Shown one piece after another: positions 34,495-42,846 of a DNA stretch of 64,000 nucleotides. The notes beneath the pieces are model-generated. The model was not told the origin of the DNA, ran no database searches, and worked only from the letters and a program-made list of their open reading frames with translations. The stretch is from the NCBI GenBank assembly GCA_001931535.1, contig CP016211.1, positions 7,921,703 to 7,985,702 of the forward strand. Direction: 5' to 3'. A program made the translations under genes and the position numbers. The DNA comes from Minicystis rosea. Its GTDB lineage: Bacteria; Myxococcota_A; Polyangia; Polyangiales; Polyangiaceae. The stretch's first letter is position 1; each line of letters starts with the position of its first letter.

Positions 34495-34763
34495 CGCGGG
34501 TCCGGGGCCTACATAGCAGCGTCCGCACGGTACCGCGACCATTCGCGGGCGGTGGTTCGAGGGAGAATCGGTGGAGGGCCGGATCGAAGGTGATGAAGTG
34601 CCTCGTGCCCCGGGCCCACGTCGAAACGGCTCGGACCGCCCGAGCGCCGCGATGCCGCGATGCGGCCACGAAGTCCGGCGCAGCCCGGCGCGGGCGCTCG
34701 GAGCCGCATGAAACGCGTTCGCCATATTGACTGCCGGCCGCCTTCTCGTGAACCTCCCACCCC

Positions 34764-36095
34764 ATGAACACCGGTGTTGGTCTCACGGTAACCCTGCGCC
34801 TCCGGATGGGTGCGCACGACGCACACTACGCGGGCGAGCTCGTCGACGGCGCTCGCATGCTCGCGCTCTTCGGCGACGTGGCCACCGAGCTCTTGATCCG
34901 CCTCGACGGCGACGAGGGCCTCTTCCGCGCCTACGAAGGGGTCGAGTTCCTCGCGCCCGTGCGCGCCGGCGACTACATCGAAGCGACCGGCGTCATCACC
35001 AAGGTGGGCAACACCTCGCGCAGCATGGCCTTCGAGGCGCGCAAGGTCATCGCCAACGTCCGTGACACCACGATGTCTCCTTCGGCCGCCGACGCGCTCT
35101 CCGAGCCCATCGTCGTGTGTCGCGCCCTCGGCACCTGCGTGGTCCCGAAGGCGCTGCAACGCCGCCCGCGCCTCGTGCTCCCCGCGCTCTCCGCTGCGGC
35201 ACCCGATCTCGCGAAGCTGCCCGAGCCCCGGCCCATCATCACGCCGGCGCCGCACTTCATCGTGACGCCGGCCAACACCGAGCTCATCCTCACCGCCGCC
35301 ATCGTCGGCGCGGAGACGACGCGCGCCCAAACCCCGTGGCTGCCCATCACGTCGCAGGAGCTCGCCGACGAGGCCGCCCGTTGCCGCGACGCGGGCGCGA
35401 GCGTGATTCATCTGCACGTGCGCAATCCGGATGGAACCGCCTCGCAATCACGCGAGCTGTTCGCCGAAGCGATCGGCCGCATCCGCGAGAAGACCGACGT
35501 CGTCGTGCAGACCTCGACCGGCGGGGCCGTGGGCATGGGCGTCGACGAGCGAGCCCAGCCTCTCCTCTGCTCTCCGGAGATGGCCACGCTCAACTGCGGC
35601 ACGCTCAACTTCGGCAACGACGTCTTCGTGAACACCCGCCCGCTCATCCGCGATCTGGCGAAACGCATTCGCGCCTCCGGCAGCGCCATCGAGCTCGAGT
35701 GTTACGAAGTCGGCCACATCGACGAAGCCTTGGCGCTCTTCAAGGAAGGCGAGATCGTCGAGCCTCTTCACTTCCAATTCGTGCTCGGCGTGCCGGGCGG
35801 GATCGGCGCACGCGAAGAGGTGATTCGCTTCATGGCCTCACAGGTGCCCGCCGGCGCGACCTGGGGCGTGGCCGCCGTGGGCCGGCATCAAAAGCCCATG
35901 ACCGAGGCCGCCATTCGCCTCGGCGGCCACGCGCGCGTGGGCCTCGAGGACAACATCTATCTGGAGAAAGGCGTGCTCTCCGAAGGCAGCGCGCCGCTCG
36001 TCGCACGCGCCGCGGAGTACGCGAAGACGGTGGGCCGGGTGGTGGTCGATCCGGCGCGCGCGCGGCAATTGCTGGGGATTGCGGCCGCGAGCTGA
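34764..36095 (+). CDS. Fusion of 3-aminobutyryl-CoA ammonia lyase-like (Kal) and 3-keto-5-aminohexanoate cleavage-like (Kce/BKACE) domains
   Basis: A 443-residue two-domain protein. Residues 1-130 form a hotdog domain resembling Kal, with an HYAGELVDGARMLALFGD block. Residues about 165-443 are a DUF849/BKACE TIM barrel with zinc ligands in HLHVRNPDG (216-224, H216 and H218), STGG, and GLEDNIYLEKG near the end. In lysine fermentation Kce turns 3-keto-5-aminohexanoate plus acetyl-CoA into acetoacetate and 3-aminobutyryl-CoA, and Kal removes ammonia to give crotonyl-CoA. The two activities are thus consecutive and here lie in one chain. Other lysine-fermentation genes are not in the window, so the true substrate could be another beta-keto acid. 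It is followed by a strong hairpin. Confidence 0.85.
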   Translation: MNTGVGLTVTLRLRMGAHDAHYAGELVDGARMLALFGDVATELLIRLDGDEGLFRAYEGVEFLAPVRAGDYIEATGVITKVGNTSRSMAFEARKVIANVRDTTMSPSAADALSEPIVVCRALGTCVVPKALQRRPRLVLPALSAAAPDLAKLPEPRPIITPAPHFIVTPANTELILTAAIVGAETTRAQTPWLPITSQELADEAARCRDAGASVIHLHVRNPDGTASQSRELFAEAIGRIREKTDVVVQTSTGGAVGMGVDERAQPLLCSPEMATLNCGTLNFGNDVFVNTRPLIRDLAKRIRASGSAIELECYEVGHIDEALALFKEGEIVEPLHFQFVLGVPGGIGAREEVIRFMASQVPAGATWGVAAVGRHQKPMTEAAIRLGGHARVGLEDNIYLEKGVLSEGSAPLVARAAEYAKTVGRVVVDPARARQLLGIAAAS

Positions 36096-36108
36096 GGTGC
36101 ATGAGAAT

Positions 36109-36142
36109 GAGGAGCGCGTTTGCTTCAGGCAACGCGCTCCTC
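36109..36142 (+). terminator. Perfect 12-bp hairpin after the Kal-Kce gene
   Basis: GAGGAGCGCGTT (36109-36120) pairs perfectly with AACGCGCTCCTC (36131-36142) around a 10-base loop, starting 14 bases after the stop. There is no T-run, so it may act as a Rho-assisted terminator or 3' end stabiliser. Confidence 0.6.
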
Positions 36143-36183
36143 GTGTGGCGCCTTCCATGGCGAGCACAGCCGGGCTCGCGAGA

Positions 36184-36215
36184 TCATGACGGATGTCATG
36201 ACCGCTTCGTCATGA
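36184..36215. promoter_or_regulatory. Three TCATGA palindromes in a row
   Basis: TCATGA occurs at 36184-36189, 36196-36201 and 36210-36215, each flanked by C or G so that CATGAC/GTCATG also pair. The cluster lies in the 206-base gap between two convergent genes, an unusual place for an operator. Function is not known. Confidence 0.3.
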
Positions 36216-36301
36216 CACGGCAGCGTCCGGCGCAGCGCTCGTGAGGATCCAATACGATCTTCACACGTGCAGTTTGCCCGGATGACGATATCGATCCTTC
36301 A

Positions 36302-36901
36302 TCAACGCGTTTCGCGTGTAGCCACGCCGGCAGTGCTCACGACCCACGTCCCCGCCAATCGGTCGTGAAGACACCGGCGCTCCGCGCCCAGGATCCAAGC
36401 ATCGTCGAGCAGGTTGACGAGCAGGCACACCCCGAGGAGCGCTATCTGGACCGGAGCTGGAAGATCGAGCGTCAAGCAGAGCGCCGTGAGAAACGTGAGC
36501 GCCCGAAACGGGAGCTCGCGCAGGACGAACCCCTGGAAGACTCCCACCTTGCGCCCATCGCGGCGGACGATGCGCAATCCGGTCACGATCTTCCCGAGAG
36601 ACTGCCCGCTCCGCGCAATCAAGAGGGCCTGTATCAAGAGCGCCACGGCCACTCCCCTCCACGCGAGCTTGGGGTCGGCGTGGGACGTGGGGATGGCCCA
36701 AATCAACGCGCTCGCCATCTCGAATCGATCGGAGTCGATCAGGTTCCCTACGAGCGAGGTTATGCCGATGAGCGCCCCCCAGTCGATGACGGCGGACCAC
36801 AACCGCTGTTGCAGGCGCGCGGGTTCTCCTACCGCGGGACGTGACACTCCAACAGACGGCTGATCGCCCGACGGAGCGTAGGGATTCACCATACCCATCA
36901 C
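36302..36901 (-). CDS. RDD family membrane protein
   Basis: A 199-residue protein. After a polar N-terminus it has the RDD domain: RLWSAVIDW (Arg and Asp of the first helix, near residues 33-41), GQSLGKIVTGLRIVRRDG near 118-135, and CLHDRLAGTWVV near the end. About four hydrophobic helices are visible. RDD proteins are small inner-membrane proteins; some have been linked to transport, but most are uncharacterised. The start is uncertain by a few codons. Confidence 0.8.
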   Translation of the reverse strand: MMGMVNPYAPSGDQPSVGVSRPAVGEPARLQQRLWSAVIDWGALIGITSLVGNLIDSDRFEMASALIWAIPTSHADPKLAWRGVAVALLIQALLIARSGQSLGKIVTGLRIVRRDGRKVGVFQGFVLRELPFRALTFLTALCLTLDLPAPVQIALLGVCLLVNLLDDAWILGAERRCLHDRLAGTWVVSTAGVATRETR

Positions 36902-36938
36902 CTTACCTCACTTCGAAGGAGCACCAGAACTCGCTCAC

Positions 36939-37301
36939 TCAAGGTTGCGACGGCGCAGGGTTGGCGGGCTTGGCCTTGCAGTCGGGGCGAGCCCTTCCCT
37001 CGCTCCGCAACCCCTCGACGAGCCGCTGGCCAGTGCATTTCCCGACGCTCCGCCCCCATCGGGCCGCGGTGTCGACATCGACGACGACCGGCTCCTTGAT
37101 CTCTTGGATGCACGCATCGGCAATGGGTCGAGCCCTCTCGATGCATTCCTCCCGTGTCACGGTGAAGCACCGAGAGACGTCTTCGACGTCGCAAACGGCC
37201 GAAGGGGCCGACTTCCGTGCCGATTGCTCCGCTGCTTCGCGCGGCGTCCGGGAGGAGCAAGCCACCATCACAACCCCTATCAAGACGATCGATGAACGCA
37301 C
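36939..37301 (-). CDS. Small probable lipoprotein
   Basis: A 120-residue protein. GTG 37301 is preferred because AGGAAGG lies seven bases upstream. The N-terminus is a short hydrophobic signal ending MVACSS, a plausible lipobox. The mature part has paired Cys (CDVEDVSRCF, ECIERARPIADAC). No family is recognised. It is in the same direction as the RDD gene, 37 bases upstream of it, so the two may be co-transcribed. Confidence 0.6.
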   Translation of the reverse strand: MRSSIVLIGVVMVACSSRTPREAAEQSARKSAPSAVCDVEDVSRCFTVTREECIERARPIADACIQEIKEPVVVDVDTAARWGRSVGKCTGQRLVEGLRSEGRARPDCKAKPANPAPSQP

Positions 37302-37425
37302 GTCGCAACCTTCCTGCAAAGCCTCAAGGGACTGAGAACAACCTATCAGGGACCGACGTAGCCCAGCAAGACTCCCAAGGCGCCCTCTCGTCCGCCCAAT
37401 ACCACCGGCATCACGAGCAGGTAGC

Positions 37426-38001
37426 TCACTTCCCCCTATTTCCCAGCCCCGTGCCGTGTCGCTCCGGCGCGCTGCCCATCAGCGCTTCGTAGAGCTGATC
37501 GGTCTTTGCCCGGTCACCGTTCACGATCACGGTGATCATGATCATCTCGGCGAAGCCTTGCGCTGTCCCCTCGAGCTCGAGCATGTCTTTGAGGCCGTCG
37601 GGATAGCCTTCGAAGACCTTGACCTCGGCCTTCATCCCGTCGCGCCTCGCCATCACGGTCGCGCATGAAGCTCCCTTGACCGACCCCTCGCGGCTGCCGA
37701 TGGGCGTCCAACCGACGTGCTTCAACGCCTCGCGAATGGCGTCCGTGGAGGCCCCCATCGGCAGGCGACGAAGAGGAGCTTCGGTCCTTGGAGAAGCACT
37801 CACCGCTGGAGGCGCCGGTGCCGAAGGAGCAGGCGCGCTCCCATCGACCTGCGGTGACGGTGCAGCGCTGAACGCCGGTGTGCTCCGCGGGACATCGCGC
37901 TCCGAGCAAGAGACCGCAGCATAGGCTGTGAAAAGCGCAGCGAGCCATCCGAGCACCAAACGCCAATCGAGCTCTGTCTCATTCACGGTCTTCGCCGCCA
38001 C
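37426..38001 (-). CDS. Probable lipoprotein with Pro/Ala/Ser linker
   Basis: A 191-residue protein starting at GTG 38001 with GGAGG four bases upstream. A hydrophobic stretch (LVLGWLAALFTAYAAVSC) ends in a possible lipobox Cys near residue 32, followed by a Pro/Ala/Ser-rich linker to about residue 75 and a small globular alpha/beta domain (STDAIREALKHVGWTPIG and onward). Function unknown. The neighbours are other small secreted proteins on the same strand. Confidence 0.6.
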   Translation of the reverse strand: MAAKTVNETELDWRLVLGWLAALFTAYAAVSCSERDVPRSTPAFSAAPSPQVDGSAPAPSAPAPPAVSASPRTEAPLRRLPMGASTDAIREALKHVGWTPIGSREGSVKGASCATVMARRDGMKAEVKVFEGYPDGLKDMLELEGTAQGFAEMIMITVIVNGDRAKTDQLYEALMGSAPERHGTGLGNRGK

Positions 38002-38040
38002 ACGTCCTCCGCGAGGAGCTCACCGGCTGCTGGTCGCCGC

Positions 38041-38379
38041 TCACAGGACATCGGGATTGTTCGCGCTGAAGCTGACCAGGTCGGGGTGCCTCCGAGCGGC
38101 GAATCGGAAGAATACCAATCCCTCCCAATCCTGTTCGCAAAACCGGGTCTCGCATCGTGGCACCTTCGATACGGTGTAGGATAACCCATAGCGCCGAATG
38201 CCGTACGCAACGTGTCGAGGCAGCCCCGCGCAGGTTCGTGCGTCGATGACGAACAGGTCATGGTCGGCGGCACCGAACAGCTTGCGTCGCCAACCCGAGT
38301 CGAGGCTGGCGTCGATCACGCCAAGCCCCAGATAGCGACGGTGCAGCTTGCGATCGCTCCGTTTCTTTCTACGTGCCAT
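38041..38379 (-). CDS. Hypothetical small basic protein
   Basis: A 112-residue protein with a basic start (MARRKKRSDRKLHRR) and a compact body with three Cys. No signal or membrane segment and no recognised family. Base composition of the region is less GC-rich than the neighbours, so strand preference is weaker and the gene is only probable. Confidence 0.45.
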   Translation of the reverse strand: MARRKKRSDRKLHRRYLGLGVIDASLDSGWRRKLFGAADHDLFVIDARTCAGLPRHVAYGIRRYGLSYTVSKVPRCETRFCEQDWEGLVFFRFAARRHPDLVSFSANNPDVL

Positions 38380-38529
38380 GAGCCACCTGGAAACGGCGAG
38401 AGTGTAGCGTCTCGCTCACGACAGTGCCGCTCTTCGATTCTACGACGAGCCGACGGGCTCGTGGTAGCTTCGGGATCGATGCTTCCGGATGACCGTTGCT
38501 CAGGAAATCATGAGCAGGTCACGACGCAC

Positions 38530-39729
38530 GTGCTGCGTACAGCCGTGTTCGTGACGTGCTCGGCGCTGGCGGCTTGCCGCGACGAGCCTGCGAGGCAGGG
38601 GCCGAACGTCGCATCGGCCAGCGTCTACGCGCCGCCGCAGGTGACTGCCACGCATAATGCCGCTCCCCCCGAAGCGCCTCCGCCGCCCCAATTGTCCGCG
38701 CCCGACGAGCTCCGCAATGCCTTCCACGCCGAGCTCACGGCCACCGGGTGGAGGGGAGTCGTCCTTCAGGACGCGTCGGACGCAGCGAAGAGCAAGCCGC
38801 TCACGCTCGTCGCGCTCGAGGGCGGATCGCGTGTGGAGCGGATCGAGCTCCCCTTTTCGCTCGCTGGCAATCTGACGGGGGCTCCGCGCTTCATGGTGGA
38901 GAACCTCGCGGCGCGCCGCTTCCTGTATGCCGAGGGAACGCTGCCGAAGATCCGCGTGCACGTGTGGAGCGACGGAGCGTCCGGGCCGCCCGTGGAAGGG
39001 ATGGTGCCGCTCTTCGGCGGCGCGGCGATCTCGACGACGCAAGCCCTGGTGTTCTTCGGCAAGATGGATCGCCGAGGGTGGGTCGAGTGGCCCAACGCCC
39101 CGCGCGCGGCGCTCCATCGAAATGGGTCGTGGACCATGATCGATTTGCCCCCGCCCGCCGAGAAGGATTGGCACGATTGCTTCTGGAGTGCGACGGCCCG
39201 GGCCAACGGCGGAGAGATCGTCGCGCTCCAGATCTGCGCCGCGCCGCGCCGCGAGATGGCTTATGCCCTGTATCGATTGGCCGGCGACGCCGAGGGCTTC
39301 TCTCGCATCCCGTTCGACAACGAGGTGTTCAATCCGGTCCGCGCGGCGCGCGGCACCTTCAAGGTGGAGGAAGACGGGACCATCGATCTCGGGAGCCACG
39401 TCCCAGGCCGCGAAGACGGGGAAATGACGCTGGCCCGGCTGCGCGGCGGGCGCGAGCCGTGGAAGGTCGTGAAGGTGCGCATGCCGACGCGGCTCGCCTC
39501 TTCCGTGGGCCTATCCGGTGAGCGGCTCCTCTTCACCGACGGCGGCGACGACGCGCGCGGATCCACGGACGGCGGTGATACGATTACAAAGCTCGCGCCG
39601 CTCTTGCCGGAGCCGGGCGCGCTCAGCCAATGCAACACCTTCGGCTGCAGCTTCATGGCGCGCGGCGCTCCCGGAGGCGGCTCCCGCGTGATCTTCCGCC
39701 GTTGGTCCACGAGCGCGGGCTCCCTGTAG
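38530..39729 (+). CDS. Hypothetical lipoprotein
   Basis: A 399-residue protein from GTG 38530. An in-frame ATG at 38479 is possible, but it would give an acidic, Cys-containing extension unlike a signal peptide. From GTG the signal is short and ends in the lipobox LAAC. A Pro/Ala linker (residues about 25-55) precedes a beta-rich domain without recognised motifs. It may form a propeller-like fold, since the spacing of Trp/Gly turns repeats irregularly. It is similar in general style to the lipoprotein at 56558-57601. Function unknown. Confidence 0.65.
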   Translation: MLRTAVFVTCSALAACRDEPARQGPNVASASVYAPPQVTATHNAAPPEAPPPPQLSAPDELRNAFHAELTATGWRGVVLQDASDAAKSKPLTLVALEGGSRVERIELPFSLAGNLTGAPRFMVENLAARRFLYAEGTLPKIRVHVWSDGASGPPVEGMVPLFGGAAISTTQALVFFGKMDRRGWVEWPNAPRAALHRNGSWTMIDLPPPAEKDWHDCFWSATARANGGEIVALQICAAPRREMAYALYRLAGDAEGFSRIPFDNEVFNPVRAARGTFKVEEDGTIDLGSHVPGREDGEMTLARLRGGREPWKVVKVRMPTRLASSVGLSGERLLFTDGGDDARGSTDGGDTITKLAPLLPEPGALSQCNTFGCSFMARGAPGGGSRVIFRRWSTSAGSL

Positions 39730-39837
39730 CCCATCGCCGAAGCCGAGCGCTCTCTCACCGAAATTCAAAGCGCGCAGCGGCCCGGTTGCTTTTGCAAGCT
39801 GCCGAGCCGCTGTTCTCTCTACGGCTTGCCGCGCCCT

Positions 39838-41508
39838 TCAACCCCTCTCACGCCGGCGCCGCACCCGACGCGCTCCGCCGAGCGCCACAATCAATGCTCC
39901 CATCCACGCTTGCATCGGCGCGCCCTCCGTCGAGGAGACATTGCACCCCGACACCTGCGAAGGATCGCTCGGCGAGGTGCCTTGACCATCATCTCCTCCT
40001 CCGCCGTCGCCGCCATTCCCGTGGCCATTCCCACCACCACCGCTGCCCCCACTGCCACCTTCACCCTGCGGGGGCGGGCCGAGGACGTCGGGGGTTTCTT
40101 CGAAGCAGAGCCAGTTGTCGCCCCAAGAGCCGGCGAGATCGCTGCCTTCGTACCAGCGGACGCAGCTCTTGCCAGCGAGGGGGCCGGCGGTGGTCCAGGT
40201 GAATTTGTAGGGAGCGCCTTGCGGGAGACAGAGGTAGTTGTCGCTCCACTCCTTGGCATGCTCCTCCGCCGACTCGGCGATGTTGGTGCACACCATCGTG
40301 TCGATGGGGCTGTTGTACGACCACTTCATGCCGAGGTCTTCGTCGCTGCAGAAGTAGTTGTCGTTCCAGGTGTGCGGGTCGGCGGGCTCGTCGACGGAGA
40401 TGCAGTGTTTGCCAGCGATCGGGCCGGCGGAGCTGAAGGTGAAAGGACCGTTGGTGAAGGTGGAGACGCCGGCGACGCAGAGGTAGTTGTCACCCCAGCT
40501 CCCCTTGTCGGCGGTCTCGTTCCAGTGCACGCAGGACATGCCCGCGATGGGGCCGGCGCTGTTCCATTGGAAGCGAACGGGGCTCTGCTGCGGGAGGCAG
40601 AGGTAATTGTCGCTCCACGCAGCGGCGTGCGGCTCGGCGGATTCGGCGATGTTGGTGCACACCATGCCTTCGATGGGACCGGCATAGGACCACTTCATGC
40701 CCCAGTCGGTGTCGCTGCAGAAATGATTGTCGGCCCAACTATCGGGATCGCCGGGCTCGTTGACGTTCACGCAGGTTTGACCGGCGTTGGGGCCGTCGCA
40801 GCTGAAGGTGAAGCCGCCCGCGGATCGATCGCAGGTGGTCGGGCAATACATGTCCGGGTTGCCACCGCCCCACCACTCCCAGTGCCAGGGCTCGCTCGAC
40901 ACCGTGCGCTTCCAACCGTAAGCGGCGCCGTGGGCGTTGAGCCAATTGAGGACGCCGGAGGAGGAGGTGTTGAGATCGAGGGCGTGGCCGCTCTGATGGT
41001 TGCTGTAACCGGGCTTGGCGGCCAGGTTGCAACTGTTGCAATTGCAGTTGATGTAGCAGCTATAGAGCTCCTGCTGCTCGGCCATGGTGCGGAATCCGCT
41101 GTTGATGGCGATGTGGACACCGTCGTTCTCGGCGGCCTTGGCCATCGTCAGAAAGGCGTTGGCGGTGCCGATCTCGACGGGGTCGCCGTCGACGGTGACG
41201 ACCGTGATGGCGAAGGGACTGCCATTGCTGTAGCCCGTGTCCTGATGGGTGGCGCAATTGTAGCTGACGAGCGCAGAGGCGGCCTCGCCGACCGGCTCGG
41301 CCTCGTACTCGACCTCTTCTCCAGGCTCTGCAGCGTCCGTGCCGGTCGGGTCGGCTTCGGCGCAGGCCGAGAGGCACAAGGCGAAGATCGCCATCAGGAG
41401 CGCGCCGAGGGCGCCGGCGACTCCGCTCGAAACGCGCTTCGAGAGATGGTCCGGGCCCGCGCGACGCAGGTCCCCTCGTACGTTGCCCCGTGCGCGACGC
41501 ATTGCCAT
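39838..41508 (-). CDS. Secreted M15-type D-Ala-D-Ala carboxypeptidase with six tandem Trp/Cys repeats and a MYXO-CTERM-like tail
   Basis: A 556-residue protein starting at ATG 41508 (41502 also possible). The signal ends in lipobox LSAC (Cys 49). Residues about 80-215 are an M15 peptidase domain with SGFRT (137-141), zinc-ligand motif SNHQSGHALD (169-178) and EPWHW (206-210), the VanY/DacB type that trims peptidoglycan stems. Residues about 231-480 hold six repeats of about 40 residues (GPIxGxxC, ESAE or EPADP, W-x-DNYLC). Repeats 1-3 resemble repeats 4-6 in order, as if a triplet had doubled. A Gly/Asn-rich linker follows, then a Cys, a hydrophobic helix and RRVRRRR, like the MYXO-CTERM sorting signal. 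It probably acts on cell walls, its own or those of prey. Confidence 0.85.
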   Translation of the reverse strand: MAMRRARGNVRGDLRRAGPDHLSKRVSSGVAGALGALLMAIFALCLSACAEADPTGTDAAEPGEEVEYEAEPVGEAASALVSYNCATHQDTGYSNGSPFAITVVTVDGDPVEIGTANAFLTMAKAAENDGVHIAINSGFRTMAEQQELYSCYINCNCNSCNLAAKPGYSNHQSGHALDLNTSSSGVLNWLNAHGAAYGWKRTVSSEPWHWEWWGGGNPDMYCPTTCDRSAGGFTFSCDGPNAGQTCVNVNEPGDPDSWADNHFCSDTDWGMKWSYAGPIEGMVCTNIAESAEPHAAAWSDNYLCLPQQSPVRFQWNSAGPIAGMSCVHWNETADKGSWGDNYLCVAGVSTFTNGPFTFSSAGPIAGKHCISVDEPADPHTWNDNYFCSDEDLGMKWSYNSPIDTMVCTNIAESAEEHAKEWSDNYLCLPQGAPYKFTWTTAGPLAGKSCVRWYEGSDLAGSWGDNWLCFEETPDVLGPPPQGEGGSGGSGGGGNGHGNGGDGGGGDDGQGTSPSDPSQVSGCNVSSTEGAPMQAWMGALIVALGGARRVRRRRERG

Positions 41509-41858
41509 GAAGATTCGATAACCGCACAGATGCGATGACGTCAACAATGATGTTTCGAAAAATCGAATCTCGTCCGGCGCAGGGTGGTGGTCAATTCGTT
41601 ACTCACCGGATCACGTGTGAATCACGCCTGATGGATCAAAAACGATCCATGGTTATTCGATGCCTCACCGAAAGCACCGGAACGGCCTCGGCGGATGGGC
41701 GAGAGCACGACGATTCACGCGCGCGGCGCGGTCCGGGCGGCCGGCGGCGCGGCGAGCGTTGAAAGCTTGATGTGTGGCATTCCAAAGCTCGGGGCTGCTC
41801 GACAGCCACGTTGGAATGCGGCGTGGGCATTGCCTCCGTTGGCTGTCAGGAGGCACCC
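41509..41858. promoter_or_regulatory. 350-base divergent intergenic region, AT-richer than its surroundings
   Basis: No gene is seen here. The region separates the divergent M15 peptidase and DUF5996 genes and should hold both promoters. An inverted repeat ATGGATC (41631-41637)/GATCCAT (41644-41650) with a six-base loop AAAAAC is a possible operator. GAAAAATCGAA and TCACGTGTGA nearby are also AT-rich or partly palindromic. No clear -35/-10 pair can be assigned. Confidence 0.4.
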
Positions 41859-42779
41859 ATGTCCACAGCAGCGTCCGAGTGGCCGGCGCTCCCGCTCCGT
41901 GCCTGGAAAGACACCCGCGACACGCTCCACCTGTACTCTCAGATCATCGGCAAGATTCGGCTCGCGCAGTCGCCGCTGATGAACGAGTGGTGGCAAGTCC
42001 CTCTCTATCTCACGGCCCGCGGGCTCGGCACCTCGCCGATGGGCCATGACGATCGCAGCTTCGACATCGAGCTCGACTTCATCGATCATCGCGTGGTGAT
42101 TCGGGCGAGCGACGGACAGACCCGCACGCTCCCGCTCGCGCCGCGCGCGGTCGCCGATTTCTACGCCGAGGTGCAGCGGGTGCTCGGCGAGATGGGGCTC
42201 GACGTGGCCATTCACGACAAGCCCGTGGAGCTGCCGAATCCCATCCCCTTCACCCAGGACCACGCGCACGCGGCGTACGACGCCGAGTATGCCCGGCGGC
42301 ATTGGGAGATCCTGAGGCGCCTCGATCTGGTGCTCAAGCAGTTCCGGGCGCGCTTCACCGGGAAGGCGAGCCCCGTGCACTTCTTCTGGGGGTCTTTCGA
42401 TTTGGCGGTGAGCCGGTTCTCCGGGCGGCCGGCGCCGCCGCGGCCGGGCGCCGATCGCATCACGCGGGTGGCCTACGACGAAGAGGTGAGCAGCGTCGGA
42501 TTCTGGCCCGGTGGAATGGGCGTCGACGGGCCGGCGCTGTATTCGTACATGGCCCCGGAGCCGGCGGGGTTCGCCGAGCAAAAGGTGGAGCCGGCCGAAG
42601 CCTTCTACAGCCCGACGCTCCGGGAGTTCGTGCTCATGTACGATGTCGTCCGCGCGTCGAAGGATCCGACGGCCACCGTGCTCGCGTTCGCGCAAAGCAC
42701 CTACGAGGCCGGCGCGCGGCTCGCGAAGTGGGATAGGGCCGCGCTGGAGAGGCCGATCGAACGGCTCCTGGCAGCGTGA
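41859..42779 (+). CDS. DUF5996 family protein
   Basis: A 306-residue soluble protein starting at ATG 41859 behind AGGAGG. The sequence begins with the family-typical pattern WPALPLRAWKDTRDTLHLY, then QIIGKIRLA and PLYLTARGLGTSPM. DUF5996 proteins are widespread in actinobacteria and proteobacteria and have no established function. It lies convergent to a SIMPL-domain gene across a strong hairpin. Confidence 0.85.
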   Translation: MSTAASEWPALPLRAWKDTRDTLHLYSQIIGKIRLAQSPLMNEWWQVPLYLTARGLGTSPMGHDDRSFDIELDFIDHRVVIRASDGQTRTLPLAPRAVADFYAEVQRVLGEMGLDVAIHDKPVELPNPIPFTQDHAHAAYDAEYARRHWEILRRLDLVLKQFRARFTGKASPVHFFWGSFDLAVSRFSGRPAPPRPGADRITRVAYDEEVSSVGFWPGGMGVDGPALYSYMAPEPAGFAEQKVEPAEAFYSPTLREFVLMYDVVRASKDPTATVLAFAQSTYEAGARLAKWDRAALERPIERLLAA

Positions 42780-42794
42780 GGCGCGATGTCGGAA

Positions 42795-42836
42795 GCATCG
42801 ATGTCACGCTCGCCGCTGGGGGCGTGACATCGATGC
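42795..42836. terminator. Perfect 15-bp inverted repeat between convergent genes
   Basis: GCATCGATGTCACGC (42795-42809) and GCGTGACATCGATGC (42822-42836) are exact reverse complements with a 12-base loop. The repeat fills the gap between two converging genes, as expected for a bidirectional terminator, though no T-run follows. Confidence 0.65.
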
Positions 42837-42846
42837 GGAGAGCGGC

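Noticed and set aside
34495..34725. Long N-terminal extension of uppS
   Set aside because: Arg/Pro-rich, unlike any cis-prenyltransferase; the family starts at ATG 34494.
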